DNA from: an uncultured Prevotellaceae bacterium
Lineage (GTDB): Bacteria; Bacteroidota; Bacteroidia; Bacteroidales; Bacteroidaceae
Assembly (NCBI GenBank): GCA_902770195.1
Contig: CACXSA010000046.1
Location: forward strand, 1-35,738
Length of the DNA: 35,738 nt
Direction of reading: 5' to 3'
Below, piece by piece: positions 6,829 through 15,139 of this stretch. Below the pieces are notes generated by a model. The model made no database searches. It was not told the origin of the DNA and saw only the letters and a list, made by a program, of their open reading frames with translations. Both the position numbers and the translations under genes were made by a program. How positions within the stretch are numbered: position 1 is the stretch's first letter; the number at the start of each line of letters is the position of its first letter.

Positions 6829-7593
6829 TTTTGTCATATAAAGGGCTATTACATCGCGCCACATCTCGTCGGCAGGCATATAGACCAGTCCGCCATGAGG
6901 CTGGTCGGTGCCCCACGAGTTTTTCATAATATAGTAACGTTGCTGAAGGGAATCGTGCGCCATGCCTACGATGCACATGGCATGTCCGCGACTTTCCCAG
7001 CAGACGGGATGGCGATGCAGCAGTGCACGGTCGGTGTGTGCCTTGAGCGTGTCGAGTGGTATGTTCAGCAGGCGGTTGTGCTCCCAGTTGTCGGGCACAG
7101 GCACCTCTATCTTTTTGTAATAGGGTGAGTCCGGGCAGCAGGTCAGCGAGAGGTATTCGTCGGGGGCACACACGCTATGTGCGAACTCCAGTGGCGTGTA
7201 TTTCGCTCCCAGCATGAAGACCCATTTCGGGGTGGACAGCTCTGGGGTGGCATCGTCGGGCAGTACGTCGTAGCCCACCATGCCATAGCGTGCCATCAGG
7301 TTCAGCGCCGTCTGACACATAGCGCGCTGTGGTTGTTCCTTGTTGGGCGAGGGATGGTGCTCCAGCATACGTCCGATATAGACGGGTGACAGGTTCACCG
7401 AGTCGCCCCGCAGGATGTGTTCCGTCTCGATGGTTGCCAGCATGGCATAGGCCCAGCAGAGTTCCGTTGCTCCCTGGTTCTTCACGGGTGTCATGGGCAA
7501 CAGCACATCGTGGACATACTCCTTGGGCGGGCGGTTGCTGCATCCCATGAGCAGTGATGCCACAACCATGAATACAGCAGATTGTATCTTCAT
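6808..7593 (-). CDS. Papain-like (C1 family) cysteine protease, lipoprotein
   Basis: A 261-residue product starting at the ATG at 7593. The upstream in-frame ATG at 7623 lies before the -7 box (7611-7618) and cannot be used. Signal peptide with lipobox 'LLMGC' (lipidated Cys about residue 18), so it is anchored in a membrane of the cell envelope. Catalytic residues are all present: oxyanion Q40 and C46 in 'PVKNQGATELCWAYA', H204 in 'SRGHAMCIVGMA', N225 in 'IMKNSWG'. The layout resembles the bleomycin-hydrolase/aminopeptidase C (C1B) branch of papain-like enzymes, but the protein is shorter. Its substrate is unknown. It appears to be a single-gene unit ending in the shared terminator. Confidence 0.88.
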   Translation of the reverse strand: MKIQSAVFMVVASLLMGCSNRPPKEYVHDVLLPMTPVKNQGATELCWAYAMLATIETEHILRGDSVNLSPVYIGRMLEHHPSPNKEQPQRAMCQTALNLMARYGMVGYDVLPDDATPELSTPKWVFMLGAKYTPLEFAHSVCAPDEYLSLTCCPDSPYYKKIEVPVPDNWEHNRLLNIPLDTLKAHTDRALLHRHPVCWESRGHAMCIVGMAHDSLQQRYYIMKNSWGTDQPHGGLVYMPADEMWRDVIALYMTKEAYSLE

Positions 7594-7610
7594 TCGGCGA
7601 TGGTCGTTTG

Positions 7611-7618
7611 CAAAGGTA
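7611..7618 (-). promoter_or_regulatory. -7 box of protease gene
   Basis: TACCTTTG read on the minus strand, about 18 bases before the ATG at 7593. No good upstream TTTG element is seen at the expected distance. Confidence 0.65.
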
Positions 7619-7683
7619 CGCATAATATCCGGTTTACCGTACCATTTCGCCCGATTTCTTCGCCGAGGCGATTCCTTGGGGTG

Positions 7684-7982
7684 ACAAACTCAATGACTGC
7701 CCGGTTTTACTTAAAACTCGACGGGCGAGTTCAATGACTTCCCAGTTGGCATTAAAACTCGGTGACTAAAGTTCGATTGCCCTCCACGAAGATGTAAAAC
7801 TCGATGACTGGAGTTCAATTGCCTTCCACGAAGATTTAAAACTCGGTGACTGAAGTTCAATTGCCCTCCACGAAGATATAAAACTCGGTGACTGAAGTTC
7901 AATTGCCATCCACGAAGATTTAAAACTCGGTGACTGAAGTTCATTGTCTCCACACGGAGACTTAAAATCCGGCGGGCGATTT
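7684..7982. repeat. 42-bp tandem repeat array A
   Basis: Units start with AAAACTCG at 7713, 7754, 7796, 7838, 7880 and 7922, with a diverged last unit from 7964 and a degenerate one before 7713. The period is 42 from 7754 on. Central units differ at only a few bases; edge units are more diverged. Each unit has GGTGACTGAAGTTCAATTGC followed by CCTCCACGAAGATTT. The array lies between the divergent promoters of the protease gene and the HTH gene. It reads open in two minus frames as a 14-residue repeat, but I see no start signal and do not treat it as coding. Confidence 0.9.
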
Positions 7983-7994
7983 GTGGCAAAAATC

Positions 7995-8026
7995 CTTGGC
8001 GGTGTGGTGGAAAATGTGTAACTTTG
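7995..8026 (+). promoter_or_regulatory. Promoter of HTH-protein gene
   Basis: CTTG at 7995-7998, 20 bases, TAACTTTG at 8019-8026. It sits directly after the last degenerate unit of the 42-bp array. Confidence 0.75.
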
Positions 8027-8056
8027 CCCCAAAAACCAGAAATAGGAGGTAAGCGT

Positions 8057-8560
8057 ATGTCGTATTATTCATGGTCAAGGCGACCGCCGAGGAAGTATCA
8101 GGGCCAGCCACAGTGGACAGTGGACGATTTGTACATCTCGCCCTTCACGGCGAAGCGGCGGTATGACGAGGACGGTGAGGCGCACTACGAACCGATAGCG
8201 CGCAACCTGAACCCGACGGGCGTGAAGGTGATGGACCACTTCCTGCGACGGCTGACGGAGGGCAAGGACGTGCAGATGGAGTTCTGCAAAATCTACGGAC
8301 TGCGCACCGAGGACATCGACTCGCTCGTCTTTGTACTGACGGGCATGAAGGCGCAGGACTTCCGCACCGCCTACCTGCTGCGGTTGGCCGACGACTACCT
8401 GCGCTACACCGACATGACCATCAAGGAGGTGGCTCGTCGCACAGGACTCGGGTCGCACACCAATTTCTGCGTATTCATCCGCCGCGGACGCACACAGACT
8501 CCCAAGGAGCGACGCATGATACTGCGCCAGAAGCACGACGCCGGGCGCTTTAAGTTGTAA
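8057..8560 (+). CDS. Small AraC-like helix-turn-helix protein
   Basis: A 167-residue protein. The ATG at 8057 is preceded by AGGAGG (8044-8049), unusually good for this window, and the earlier in-frame ATG (8024) lies inside the promoter. The C-terminal third, 'DMTIKEVARRTGLGSHTNFCVFIRRGRTQTPKERR', has the spacing of a single AraC-type helix-turn-helix. The rest ('LNPTGVKVMDHFLRRLTEGKDVQMEFCKIYGL') shows no known sensory domain. It is probably a DNA-binding regulator; targets are unknown. The adjacent 42-bp array and the U32 and protease genes are possible but untested targets. Confidence 0.7.
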   Translation: MSYYSWSRRPPRKYQGQPQWTVDDLYISPFTAKRRYDEDGEAHYEPIARNLNPTGVKVMDHFLRRLTEGKDVQMEFCKIYGLRTEDIDSLVFVLTGMKAQDFRTAYLLRLADDYLRYTDMTIKEVARRTGLGSHTNFCVFIRRGRTQTPKERRMILRQKHDAGRFKL

Positions 8561-8599
8561 TTTCTTCCAAAATTGCATGCGTATGTCACCGTTATTTCG

Positions 8600-8607
8600 T
8601 AATTTTG
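8600..8607 (+). promoter_or_regulatory. -7 box of U32 gene
   Basis: TAATTTTG only five bases before the ATG at 8613, which implies a leaderless or nearly leaderless transcript. The -33 element is weak. Confidence 0.6.
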
Positions 8608-8612
8608 CACCC

Positions 8613-9767
8613 ATGAATATGAAAGACTTTGAAATCATGGCACCTGTAGGCAGCCGTGAGTCGCTGATGGCAGCGTTTCAGGCTGGTGCCGGCAGCGTAT
8701 ATTTCGGCGTGGAGCAGTTGAACATGCGTTCGCACTCCGCCAACCACTTCACCATCGACGACCTGCGCGACATTGCCGCCCAGTGCCGGAAGCACGGCGT
8801 AAAATCGTACCTGACGGTGAACACCATCATCTACGGCGAGGACATTGCGCTGATGCACCAGATAGTGGATGCCGCCAAGGAGGCCGAGATATCTGCCATC
8901 ATTGCCAGCGACGTGGCCGTCATGCAGTATTGCAGGCAGGTGGGGGTGGAAGTGCATCTCTCCACTCAGTTGAACATCTCGAACATCGAGGCACTGAAGT
9001 TCTATGCCCAGTTTGCCGATGTGGTGGTGCTGGCGCGTGAGTTGAACCTCGACCAGGTGGCTGAGATTTACCGTCAGATAGAGGAGCAGCACGTGTGCGG
9101 TCCCAGTGGTGAGCAGGTGCGTATCGAGATGTTCTGCCACGGAGCACTCTGCATGGCAATCAGTGGCAAGTGCTATATGAGTCTGGACAATACGGGGCGC
9201 TCAGCCAACCGTGGTGCCTGCATGCAGATATGTCGAAGTATATCATGTCGCCCAAGGACCTGAAGACCATCCGCTTCATCGACCGCATGATGAAGAGCGG
9301 TGTGCGCGTCTTTAAGATTGAAGGGCGTGCCCGTGGTCCCGAATATGTCTATACCGTCGTGAAATGCTACAAGGAGGCTATCCTGAGTGTATTGGACGAT
9401 ACGTTCACGGAGGAGAAAAAGGATGCTTGGGACGAGCGACTGGCCACCGTCTTCAACCGCGGATTCTGGGACGGCTACTACCAGGGACAGACGCTGGGCG
9501 AGTGGAACAAGAACTACGGGTCGAACGCTACGGAGCGCAAGCAGTACATCGGAAAGGGCCGAGGCTGACACGTTCTCCGTAGGCGACAAGATGCTGATAA
9601 CAGGTCCTACAACGGGTGTGATGTATGTCACCGTTGACGAGATTCATGACGACGTGCAGGCCGTCCAGACTGCCCAACAGGGCACGCGCGTCAGTATCAA
9701 GGTGCCCGATAAGGTGCGCCCAAGCGACAAGCTGTTTAAAATTATTAGATTAGAAAATAAATCGTAA
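8613..9767 (+). pseudogene. Peptidase U32 family protein, broken by two internal deletions
   Basis: The N-terminal part (8613 to about 9233) is a normal U32 domain: 'MAPVGSRESLMAAFQAGA', 'VYFGVEQLNMRSHSAN' and the family signature 'EMFCHGALCMAISGKCYMS'. After 'GACMQIC' the frame is lost; homology resumes in another frame at 9236 ('KYIMSPKDLKTIRF') and runs to about 9556, then shifts again, resuming near 9558 ('AEADTFSVGDKMLITGPTTGV') to the stop at 9767. At both junctions the residues normally found between the flanking blocks are missing, so these look like small deletions (tens of bases) and not single-base slips. U32 proteins of this type act in RNA hydroxylation or as peptidases. The gene is probably inactive unless the assembly is wrong. 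Confidence 0.8.
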
Positions 9768-9810
9768 ATAGTAAATAGTCAAATAGTAAATAGTCAAATT
9801 GTAAATTAGC
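9768..9810 (+). repeat. AAATAGT 7-bp tandem repeat before sufE
   Basis: About six units of AAATAGT/CAAATAG/AAATTGT ending next to the sufE ATG. Same unit as at 3580-3633. Confidence 0.85.
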
Positions 9811-9813
9811 ATC

Positions 9814-10236
9814 ATGACGATTAACGAGATACAAGACGAGATTATTGAGGAGTTCGCCGGTTTCGACGACTGGATGGACAAGTACCAGTTGCTGATAGAC
9901 TTAGGCAACGACCAGGAGCCTCTTGACGAGAAATACAAGGTGGAGAGCAACCTGATAGACGGTTGTCAAAGCCGTGTGTGGCTGCAGGCCGACTATGCGG
10001 ATGGAAATATTACCTTTACAGCGGAGAGCGATGCCTTGATAGTAAAGGGCATTGTGGCACTGCTGATCCGTGTGCTCAGCGGACATACCCCCGACGAGAT
10101 TCTGAATGCAGACCTTTACTTCATCGAACAGATAGGTTTGAAGGAACACCTGTCGCCAACGCGCTCCAATGGTCTGCTGGCAATGGTGAAGCAGATGCGG
10201 ATGTATGCCCTTGCTTTCAAGAGTAAAGAGCAATAA
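9814..10236 (+). CDS. sufE: SufE family sulfur-transfer protein
   Basis: A 140-residue cytoplasmic protein of SufE length. The acceptor cysteine C51 sits in 'NLIDGCQSRVWL', the family signature, and the C-terminal helices ('GLKEHLSPTRSNGLLAMVKQMRMYA') match. SufE takes persulfide sulfur from the cysteine desulfurase SufS and passes it to the SufBCD scaffold for Fe-S cluster assembly. The suf genes themselves are not in the window. The leader is a 7-bp repeat tract. It may be read from the U32 promoter, since the gap to the U32 remnant is only 46 bases. Confidence 0.93.
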   Translation: MTINEIQDEIIEEFAGFDDWMDKYQLLIDLGNDQEPLDEKYKVESNLIDGCQSRVWLQADYADGNITFTAESDALIVKGIVALLIRVLSGHTPDEILNADLYFIEQIGLKEHLSPTRSNGLLAMVKQMRMYALAFKSKEQ

Positions 10237-10258
10237 AATGCATCAATTTCGGTTTTTG

Positions 10259-10290
10259 TTTGCAACGTATTGAAATATTTCGTATATTTG
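10259..10290 (+). promoter_or_regulatory. Promoter of the phosphatase-rpoN operon
   Basis: TTTG at 10259-10262, 20 bases, TATATTTG at 10283-10290. It is the only clear promoter before the tightly spaced genes from 10321 to 15760. Confidence 0.8.
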
Positions 10291-10320
10291 CAGCATAAAA
10301 CTTTAATAGGAGGGACTAAA

Positions 10321-11001
10321 ATGGCAAACAATCATCCATCTTTGACACCGAGGTCAAAAGTTAACAGCCAGTGGCACGACGACTATTGGCTGCTGGTCAT
10401 GCAGCTTTACCTGCGCAAGCCAGTAGGTGTAAAACCGATGTATAGTCGTGATGCCATTTTCTTATGCCTGGAGTTGCATATCCATCCGAAGCAACTGTTT
10501 GCACGCCAGTGTGAGATAGCTCATCTGGAGACTCCTCGCATAGAGCGTATCTGGGAGGAATATGGTCGTAACCCCAAGCGGTTGACAAGGGCTGTTAACC
10601 TGTTGCGCAACATGATAGGCTTCAATAGCAGTGGCGACTTCTACGAGGGTGTGGAGACCAAGGAGACCTTCGAGCCCGACTTCCGTCCGTTGGAGGGTGA
10701 CGAGAGGCTGTTGCCTGTCTCGCTGGTGCTGATCCTCGACCTCTATTTCCACCTGACTCCTATCACGATGGTGAAGGAGACGCCAGAGGTGCGCGATATG
10801 GCCAACCTACTGAAAGTCCCCGCGTCGCTGGTGGTCGATGTGCTGAACATCTTCCAGGTCTGCGATCCTTATATGCGTCGCCATGAGGTGATTGTTCATC
10901 CGCTGCTGGAAGCATGTCAGCAGATATGGAAGCGCTATGGCAACATGGATTTACGTCAACTGGCTGCTTATGCCACGGAACTCAGGGCCTATTATTTGTG
11001 A
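10321..11001 (+). CDS. Conserved-looking protein of unknown function
   Basis: A 226-residue soluble protein with no signal peptide. ATG at 10321 follows AGGAGG at 10308-10313; the longer in-frame ATG (10270) is upstream of the -7 box. It is rich in helices, with 'MYSRDAIFLCLELHIHPKQLF', 'TPRIERIWEEYGRNPKRLTRAVNLLR' and 'LLKVPASLVVDVLNIFQVCDPY'. The last segments have the look of a helical, perhaps HTH-like, protein, but no family is recognised. It is first in a run with two phosphatase-fold genes, rpoN and a PAP2-like gene (gap to the next gene 15 bases). Confidence 0.8.
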   Translation: MANNHPSLTPRSKVNSQWHDDYWLLVMQLYLRKPVGVKPMYSRDAIFLCLELHIHPKQLFARQCEIAHLETPRIERIWEEYGRNPKRLTRAVNLLRNMIGFNSSGDFYEGVETKETFEPDFRPLEGDERLLPVSLVLILDLYFHLTPITMVKETPEVRDMANLLKVPASLVVDVLNIFQVCDPYMRRHEVIVHPLLEACQQIWKRYGNMDLRQLAAYATELRAYYL

Positions 11002-11016
11002 TAAACATTCAGCGTT

Positions 11017-12342
11017 ATGAGGAACATGAAGATAGGATTGACGGTTATGGTGATGCTTGTAGGCATCATTCTGCAGACGGTGGCTCAAGACGTCAGGAAA
11101 GAACTGAAGGCTGACGTCAATCGGTCGGCAGGTATTTACTATGCCTTGCCCGTTTCAAAATCCTATCATGACACTCCTGCTCCCAAAGGCAAGCACCCCT
11201 ACTATTTCAGTCACTACGGCTGTCCTGCCGCTTATTATCTCACAAAGTCCAATGAATACAAGAGCCCTCTGGATATTCTCGCCAAGGCTGACAGTCTGGG
11301 AAAGCTCACCAGCTTGGGACATGACGTACTGAAACGTATTGAACAGGTGTGGGAGGATGCCAGTCAACGTTCCGGTGAGGTGAAGGAGCGCGGCGCCTTG
11401 CTGATGAGAGAACAGATGAAGCAGCTGGTACAGCGGTTCCCCGAAATGTTTGCCCCTAACAGCTATATTGATACGCGCAGCATCGTGGAAAGCCGCAACA
11501 TCCAGTCATGCAACGAGGCGATGGTGGAACTGGCCAGACACTGTAAGTCTAATAAGGCCTTTTTCTCCTCCCATCGTGACAGGAACTGGATGAATCCGCT
11601 GGATAACAAGCTCTCGTCCCAGCGTATGGACTCCCTGACGATGGTGTACTACAATAGGTTCTATGAGCTGAACACCAGTGATACCAGACTGATGGAGTCG
11701 CTCTTCTCCGACCAGAACTATGTCGTACAGAATATTGATGCAGCTGCCTTGAGCAGGGCTTTGTTCCGACTGGCAGGCAGTGTCCAGCAGACGAAGTTGG
11801 AGAAACAGCTCACGCTTTACGACCTGTTTACCCCGGAAGAGATCTACCGCCATTGGCGCCGGCAGAATGCGTGGAACTATATCAGCTATGGAAACTGTGC
11901 TTTGAATGGGGGAAAGCAACCCTACATCCAGCGTGAGACACTATGGAACATGCTGCACATGGGTGACAGTGTGCTGACTCTCGACCATCCCGTCGTCCAT
12001 CTGCGTTACACCCATGAGAATGCCGTCATGTCGTTGGCCTGTCTGATGGAACTTGACGGGTGCGGTGTTGCCACCTCCAACCTGGACAGTCTGGAACATT
12101 ATGGCTGGGTGAATTACCGTATCGCTCCCCTTGGAGGCAGGATAGAACTGATTCACTACCGTAGTGGACAGAACGACAAAGACCCTCTTGTGAAGGTGCT
12201 GCTCAATGGTCGTGAGGCACGATTGCCGATAGAGTCCGACTGTGCACCTTATTACCATTGGTATGATGTGAAGCGCTATTACCTGCGTAAGCTGTATCGT
12301 TATGAGAATGTCAGAAACAATGAGAAGGATCAAAAGAAATAA
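11017..12342 (+). CDS. Histidine acid phosphatase-fold protein lacking the catalytic RHG motif
   Basis: A 441-residue protein with a signal peptide ('MKIGLTVMVMLVGIILQTVAQ', probable start 11017 or 11026). It aligns along its length with the next gene, for example 'LYDLFTPEEIYRHWRRQNAWNYISYGNCALNGGKQP' here and the matching segment there. The catalytic block that reads HYGRHGSRY in the neighbour reads H-Y-G-C69-P-A-A-Y73 here, so the nucleophilic histidine and both arginines are gone. The second motif is kept as H333-E334. Without the nucleophile it should not work as a histidine phosphatase; it could be a binding or regulatory partner, or be decaying. The frame is intact over the whole length, which speaks for retained function. 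Confidence 0.82.
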   Translation: MRNMKIGLTVMVMLVGIILQTVAQDVRKELKADVNRSAGIYYALPVSKSYHDTPAPKGKHPYYFSHYGCPAAYYLTKSNEYKSPLDILAKADSLGKLTSLGHDVLKRIEQVWEDASQRSGEVKERGALLMREQMKQLVQRFPEMFAPNSYIDTRSIVESRNIQSCNEAMVELARHCKSNKAFFSSHRDRNWMNPLDNKLSSQRMDSLTMVYYNRFYELNTSDTRLMESLFSDQNYVVQNIDAAALSRALFRLAGSVQQTKLEKQLTLYDLFTPEEIYRHWRRQNAWNYISYGNCALNGGKQPYIQRETLWNMLHMGDSVLTLDHPVVHLRYTHENAVMSLACLMELDGCGVATSNLDSLEHYGWVNYRIAPLGGRIELIHYRSGQNDKDPLVKVLLNGREARLPIESDCAPYYHWYDVKRYYLRKLYRYENVRNNEKDQKK

Positions 12343-12346
12343 GGCT

Positions 12347-13633
12347 ATGAGACGATTTGCTTTCCTGTTCACGCTTCTTTCCTTGCTCGTTATAGACACG
12401 GCGCAGGCACAACCTGTGTTGGAGATAATCAAGAAGGATGCGACATACGCCTCGTGCAACTATCGCCTCTATCCGGACAGCATACCCAACAACCTGACTC
12501 CTGCCCCTGCCGGCAAGCGTCCGTTCTATATCTCTCACTATGGCAGGCATGGCTCCCGATATATCAGTAACCGAAGGGGCTTCGACATTCCATATAGGAT
12601 GATGCAGCATGCCAGAGCCGTTGATGAGTTGACGCCAGTAGGCAAGCACGTCCTCGAGGAAATGGACATGGTGATGAACGATACGGAGGGCCGATGGGGT
12701 GAGCTGACTCCCTTGGGTGGCAGACAATGTCGTCAGATTTCCCGGCGTATGGTGCAGCGCTTCCCTGAGGTGTTTGAAGGTGCTGCGCATGTACAGGCAA
12801 AAAGCACGAAGGCAGCGCGGTGTATGGCCTCGATGGGTTATGCCATGATGGAGATGGCTGAGCAGAATCCCCTGTTGCAGATTACCATGGAAGCTTCTGT
12901 GCGTGATATGAACTATCTGAACCATCAAGACCTCTGGTCGCGTTCGGAGTATATGACACCAGAGACCAAGAAGGCCTTCGATGAGTATGTCAACCCACGT
13001 ATGGGTAACAGCCGGCTGATGGAGCAGATTTTCAAGAATCCCGATATTATCAAAGAGCTGGTTGACGAGTCGCACTTCAACTATTACCTCATGAAGATGG
13101 GGCTGTTCGTTCTACATACTCATCTGAGCGACCATACCTATCTGAAAAACCTCTTCTTGCCAGAGGAGCTGTACCGTATGTGGCAGGTGGATAATGCCCT
13201 TTGGTATGTTCAGCATGGTGCTTGTAAGCTGAACGGCGGACGCCAGCCTTTCACACAGCGTAACCTGCTGCGCAGACTTATCGCTGATGCTGACAGCTGT
13301 CTGCAACTTGCACAGCCCGGTGCCCAGTTGCGTTTTGGGCACGATACCGTGATAATGCCTCTGGTCTGTCTGATGGGTATCAATGGCTATGATCTCGCCA
13401 CCGACAACTTCAACGACCTTGAGGCGAAGGGCTGGTGGTGTTCTTCTGTCTTCCCGATGGCTAGTAGTGTACAGCTGATATTCTACCGTAGCAATCCGAA
13501 GGACCAGGACGTACTGGTGAAGGTGCTCCTCAATGAGCAAGAGGCCAACCTGCCCATAGCCACAGACTGTGCACCCTATTATCACTGGAAGGACTTCCGC
13601 CGCTATTGCATAGAGAAGTCGGAGCAACAATAA
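12347..13633 (+). CDS. Secreted histidine acid phosphatase (clade 2, phytase/MINPP-like)
   Basis: A 428-residue product. ATG at 12347 gives a good signal peptide ('MRRFAFLFTLLSLLVIDTAQA') and begins four bases after the previous stop; the in-frame ATG at 12302 would put a charged extension before it. Catalytic motif R67-H68-G69-S70-R71 and the proton-donor pair H332-D333 ('GHDTVIMPL') are present, as in clade-2 histidine phosphatases such as AppA phytase and the MINPP enzymes of Bacteroides. The likely job is phosphate release from a sugar phosphate or inositol phosphate in the periplasm or outside. The exact substrate is not readable. rpoN starts seven bases downstream. Confidence 0.9.
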   Translation: MRRFAFLFTLLSLLVIDTAQAQPVLEIIKKDATYASCNYRLYPDSIPNNLTPAPAGKRPFYISHYGRHGSRYISNRRGFDIPYRMMQHARAVDELTPVGKHVLEEMDMVMNDTEGRWGELTPLGGRQCRQISRRMVQRFPEVFEGAAHVQAKSTKAARCMASMGYAMMEMAEQNPLLQITMEASVRDMNYLNHQDLWSRSEYMTPETKKAFDEYVNPRMGNSRLMEQIFKNPDIIKELVDESHFNYYLMKMGLFVLHTHLSDHTYLKNLFLPEELYRMWQVDNALWYVQHGACKLNGGRQPFTQRNLLRRLIADADSCLQLAQPGAQLRFGHDTVIMPLVCLMGINGYDLATDNFNDLEAKGWWCSSVFPMASSVQLIFYRSNPKDQDVLVKVLLNEQEANLPIATDCAPYYHWKDFRRYCIEKSEQQ

Positions 13634-13640
13634 CAAGCGT

Positions 13641-15128
13641 ATGGCACAGGAACAGATACAAGAACAAAGGTTGATCCAACAGCAGAAGTTGACGCAGAGC
13701 ATTACGCAGCAGCAACTCCTGCAGGCGCAATTGACGGAGTTGCCCATAACACAGCTAGTGGAACGTGTCAATGCGGAGATGGACGACAATCCTGCCTTGG
13801 AAATATCTGCCGAAGAACCGGAATACGCCGAGTCCCCTGAGTTTCCTGAATCTTCCGATACCTCCGATTCTTATGAACAGGAGGAACGCCAGTCGGCCTT
13901 GGATGCCGCTTTCGAATCGCTGGGGCGTGACGATGAAGACCTGCCCGTCTATCAGGGAGGCTATTCCTCGCAGGAAGAGCGCGAAGAGATTGTCTATGGG
14001 CAGTCCGAATCCTTTTATGACCAGCTGAAGGAGCAGATGGATATGACAACCCTTACTGACGAAGAGAAGGGCGTGATGGAGTATCTGATAGGCTCGCTGG
14101 ATGATGACGGACTTCTGCGCAAACCCCTCCACAGCATCTGTGACGAGCTGGCTATCTATCATCATATCGACATCACCGACGAACACCTGCTGCAGGTGCT
14201 TCGCAAGTTACAGGACTTCGATCCTGCCGGCATCGGTGCCCGTTCGCTGCAAGAATGCTTGTTGCTACAGATTGCCCGTCGAGAGCCTTCTAAGTTGAAA
14301 GACCTGATGCAGCAGACCATAGAAACCTATTTCGAGCTGTTTACCAAAAAGCATTGGGAGAAATTGCAGCAACAACTGCAACTCACCGACTTGCAGGCAG
14401 AAACTCTTATCAAAGAGCTGCGGAAACTGAATCCCAAGCCAGGGACATCGATGGGTGAAGAGGTGGGACGTTCCATCCAGCAGATTACGCCCGACTTTAT
14501 CGTCGATACGCAGGAAGACGGTACGGTGACCTTCTCGCTGAACACGGGTGACATTCCTGAGTTACATGTATCCCAGTCGTTTACCGACACCCTCAAAGAG
14601 TATCAGGAAAACAAGGATAATATGAGTCGGCAGATGAAGGAAGCCCTGCTATATACAAAGAAAAAGGTGGATGCAGCACAGAACTTCATCGAGGCTATTC
14701 AGGTGCGGCGCCACACCTTGACCGTCACCATGAAAGCCATCATCCAATGGCAGCACCGTTTCTTCGAGGATGGTGACGAGGCATCTCTCCGTCCCATGAT
14801 TCTGAAAGATATTGCGGAGAAGACGGGGTTAGACCTTAGCACGGTGTCGCGCGTGTCAAATTCAAAATATGCCCAGACTCGCTGGGGAACCTTCCCGTTG
14901 CGCTATTTCTTCAGCGACGGCTATACCACTGCCGCTGGTGAAGAGCTATCGACCCGTGAGATCAAGGCAGCCCTCCGCGACATCGTCGATACAGAAGATA
15001 AGCATGCCCCCCTCAGCGATGATGCGCTGCGGGAGGAATTAACAAAACGCGGATATCCCATTGCCCGCCGTACGGTGGCAAAATACCGCGAGGCATTGGG
15101 AATACCCATAGCGCGACTGCGTCGCTAA
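13641..15128 (+). CDS. rpoN: RNA polymerase sigma-54 factor
   Basis: A 495-residue sigma-54. Region I is glutamine-rich ('LIQQQKLTQSITQQQLLQAQL') and contacts enhancer-binding activators; an acidic region II follows (about 50-120). The core-binding domain is in the middle, and the C-terminal part has the -12 recognition HTH ('LKDIAEKTGLDLSTVSRVSN') and the RpoN box ARRTVAKYRE (475-484), which reads the -24 element. It directs transcription from -24/-12 promoters with AAA+ activators, none of which is in this window. It begins seven bases after a phosphatase gene and ends 11 bases before a PAP2-like gene. Confidence 0.97.
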   Translation: MAQEQIQEQRLIQQQKLTQSITQQQLLQAQLTELPITQLVERVNAEMDDNPALEISAEEPEYAESPEFPESSDTSDSYEQEERQSALDAAFESLGRDDEDLPVYQGGYSSQEEREEIVYGQSESFYDQLKEQMDMTTLTDEEKGVMEYLIGSLDDDGLLRKPLHSICDELAIYHHIDITDEHLLQVLRKLQDFDPAGIGARSLQECLLLQIARREPSKLKDLMQQTIETYFELFTKKHWEKLQQQLQLTDLQAETLIKELRKLNPKPGTSMGEEVGRSIQQITPDFIVDTQEDGTVTFSLNTGDIPELHVSQSFTDTLKEYQENKDNMSRQMKEALLYTKKKVDAAQNFIEAIQVRRHTLTVTMKAIIQWQHRFFEDGDEASLRPMILKDIAEKTGLDLSTVSRVSNSKYAQTRWGTFPLRYFFSDGYTTAAGEELSTREIKAALRDIVDTEDKHAPLSDDALREELTKRGYPIARRTVAKYREALGIPIARLRR

Positions 15129-15139
15129 TATTGTGAAGT

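Noticed and set aside
7591-7623. Upstream ATG at 7623 for the protease
   Set aside because: It lies before the -7 box at 7611-7618 and so would not be in the transcript.
7684-7982. CRISPR-like array or repeat protein gene
   Set aside because: No spacers; the open minus-strand frames arise because 42 is a multiple of three, and they lack a promoter and start context.
8024-8057. Upstream ATG at 8024 for the HTH protein
   Set aside because: It overlaps the TAACTTTG box; ATG 8057 has an AGGAGG site.
12311-13075. 254-codon minus-strand frame opposite the histidine phosphatase
   Set aside because: No motif or promoter; shadow of a gene with intact catalytic residues.
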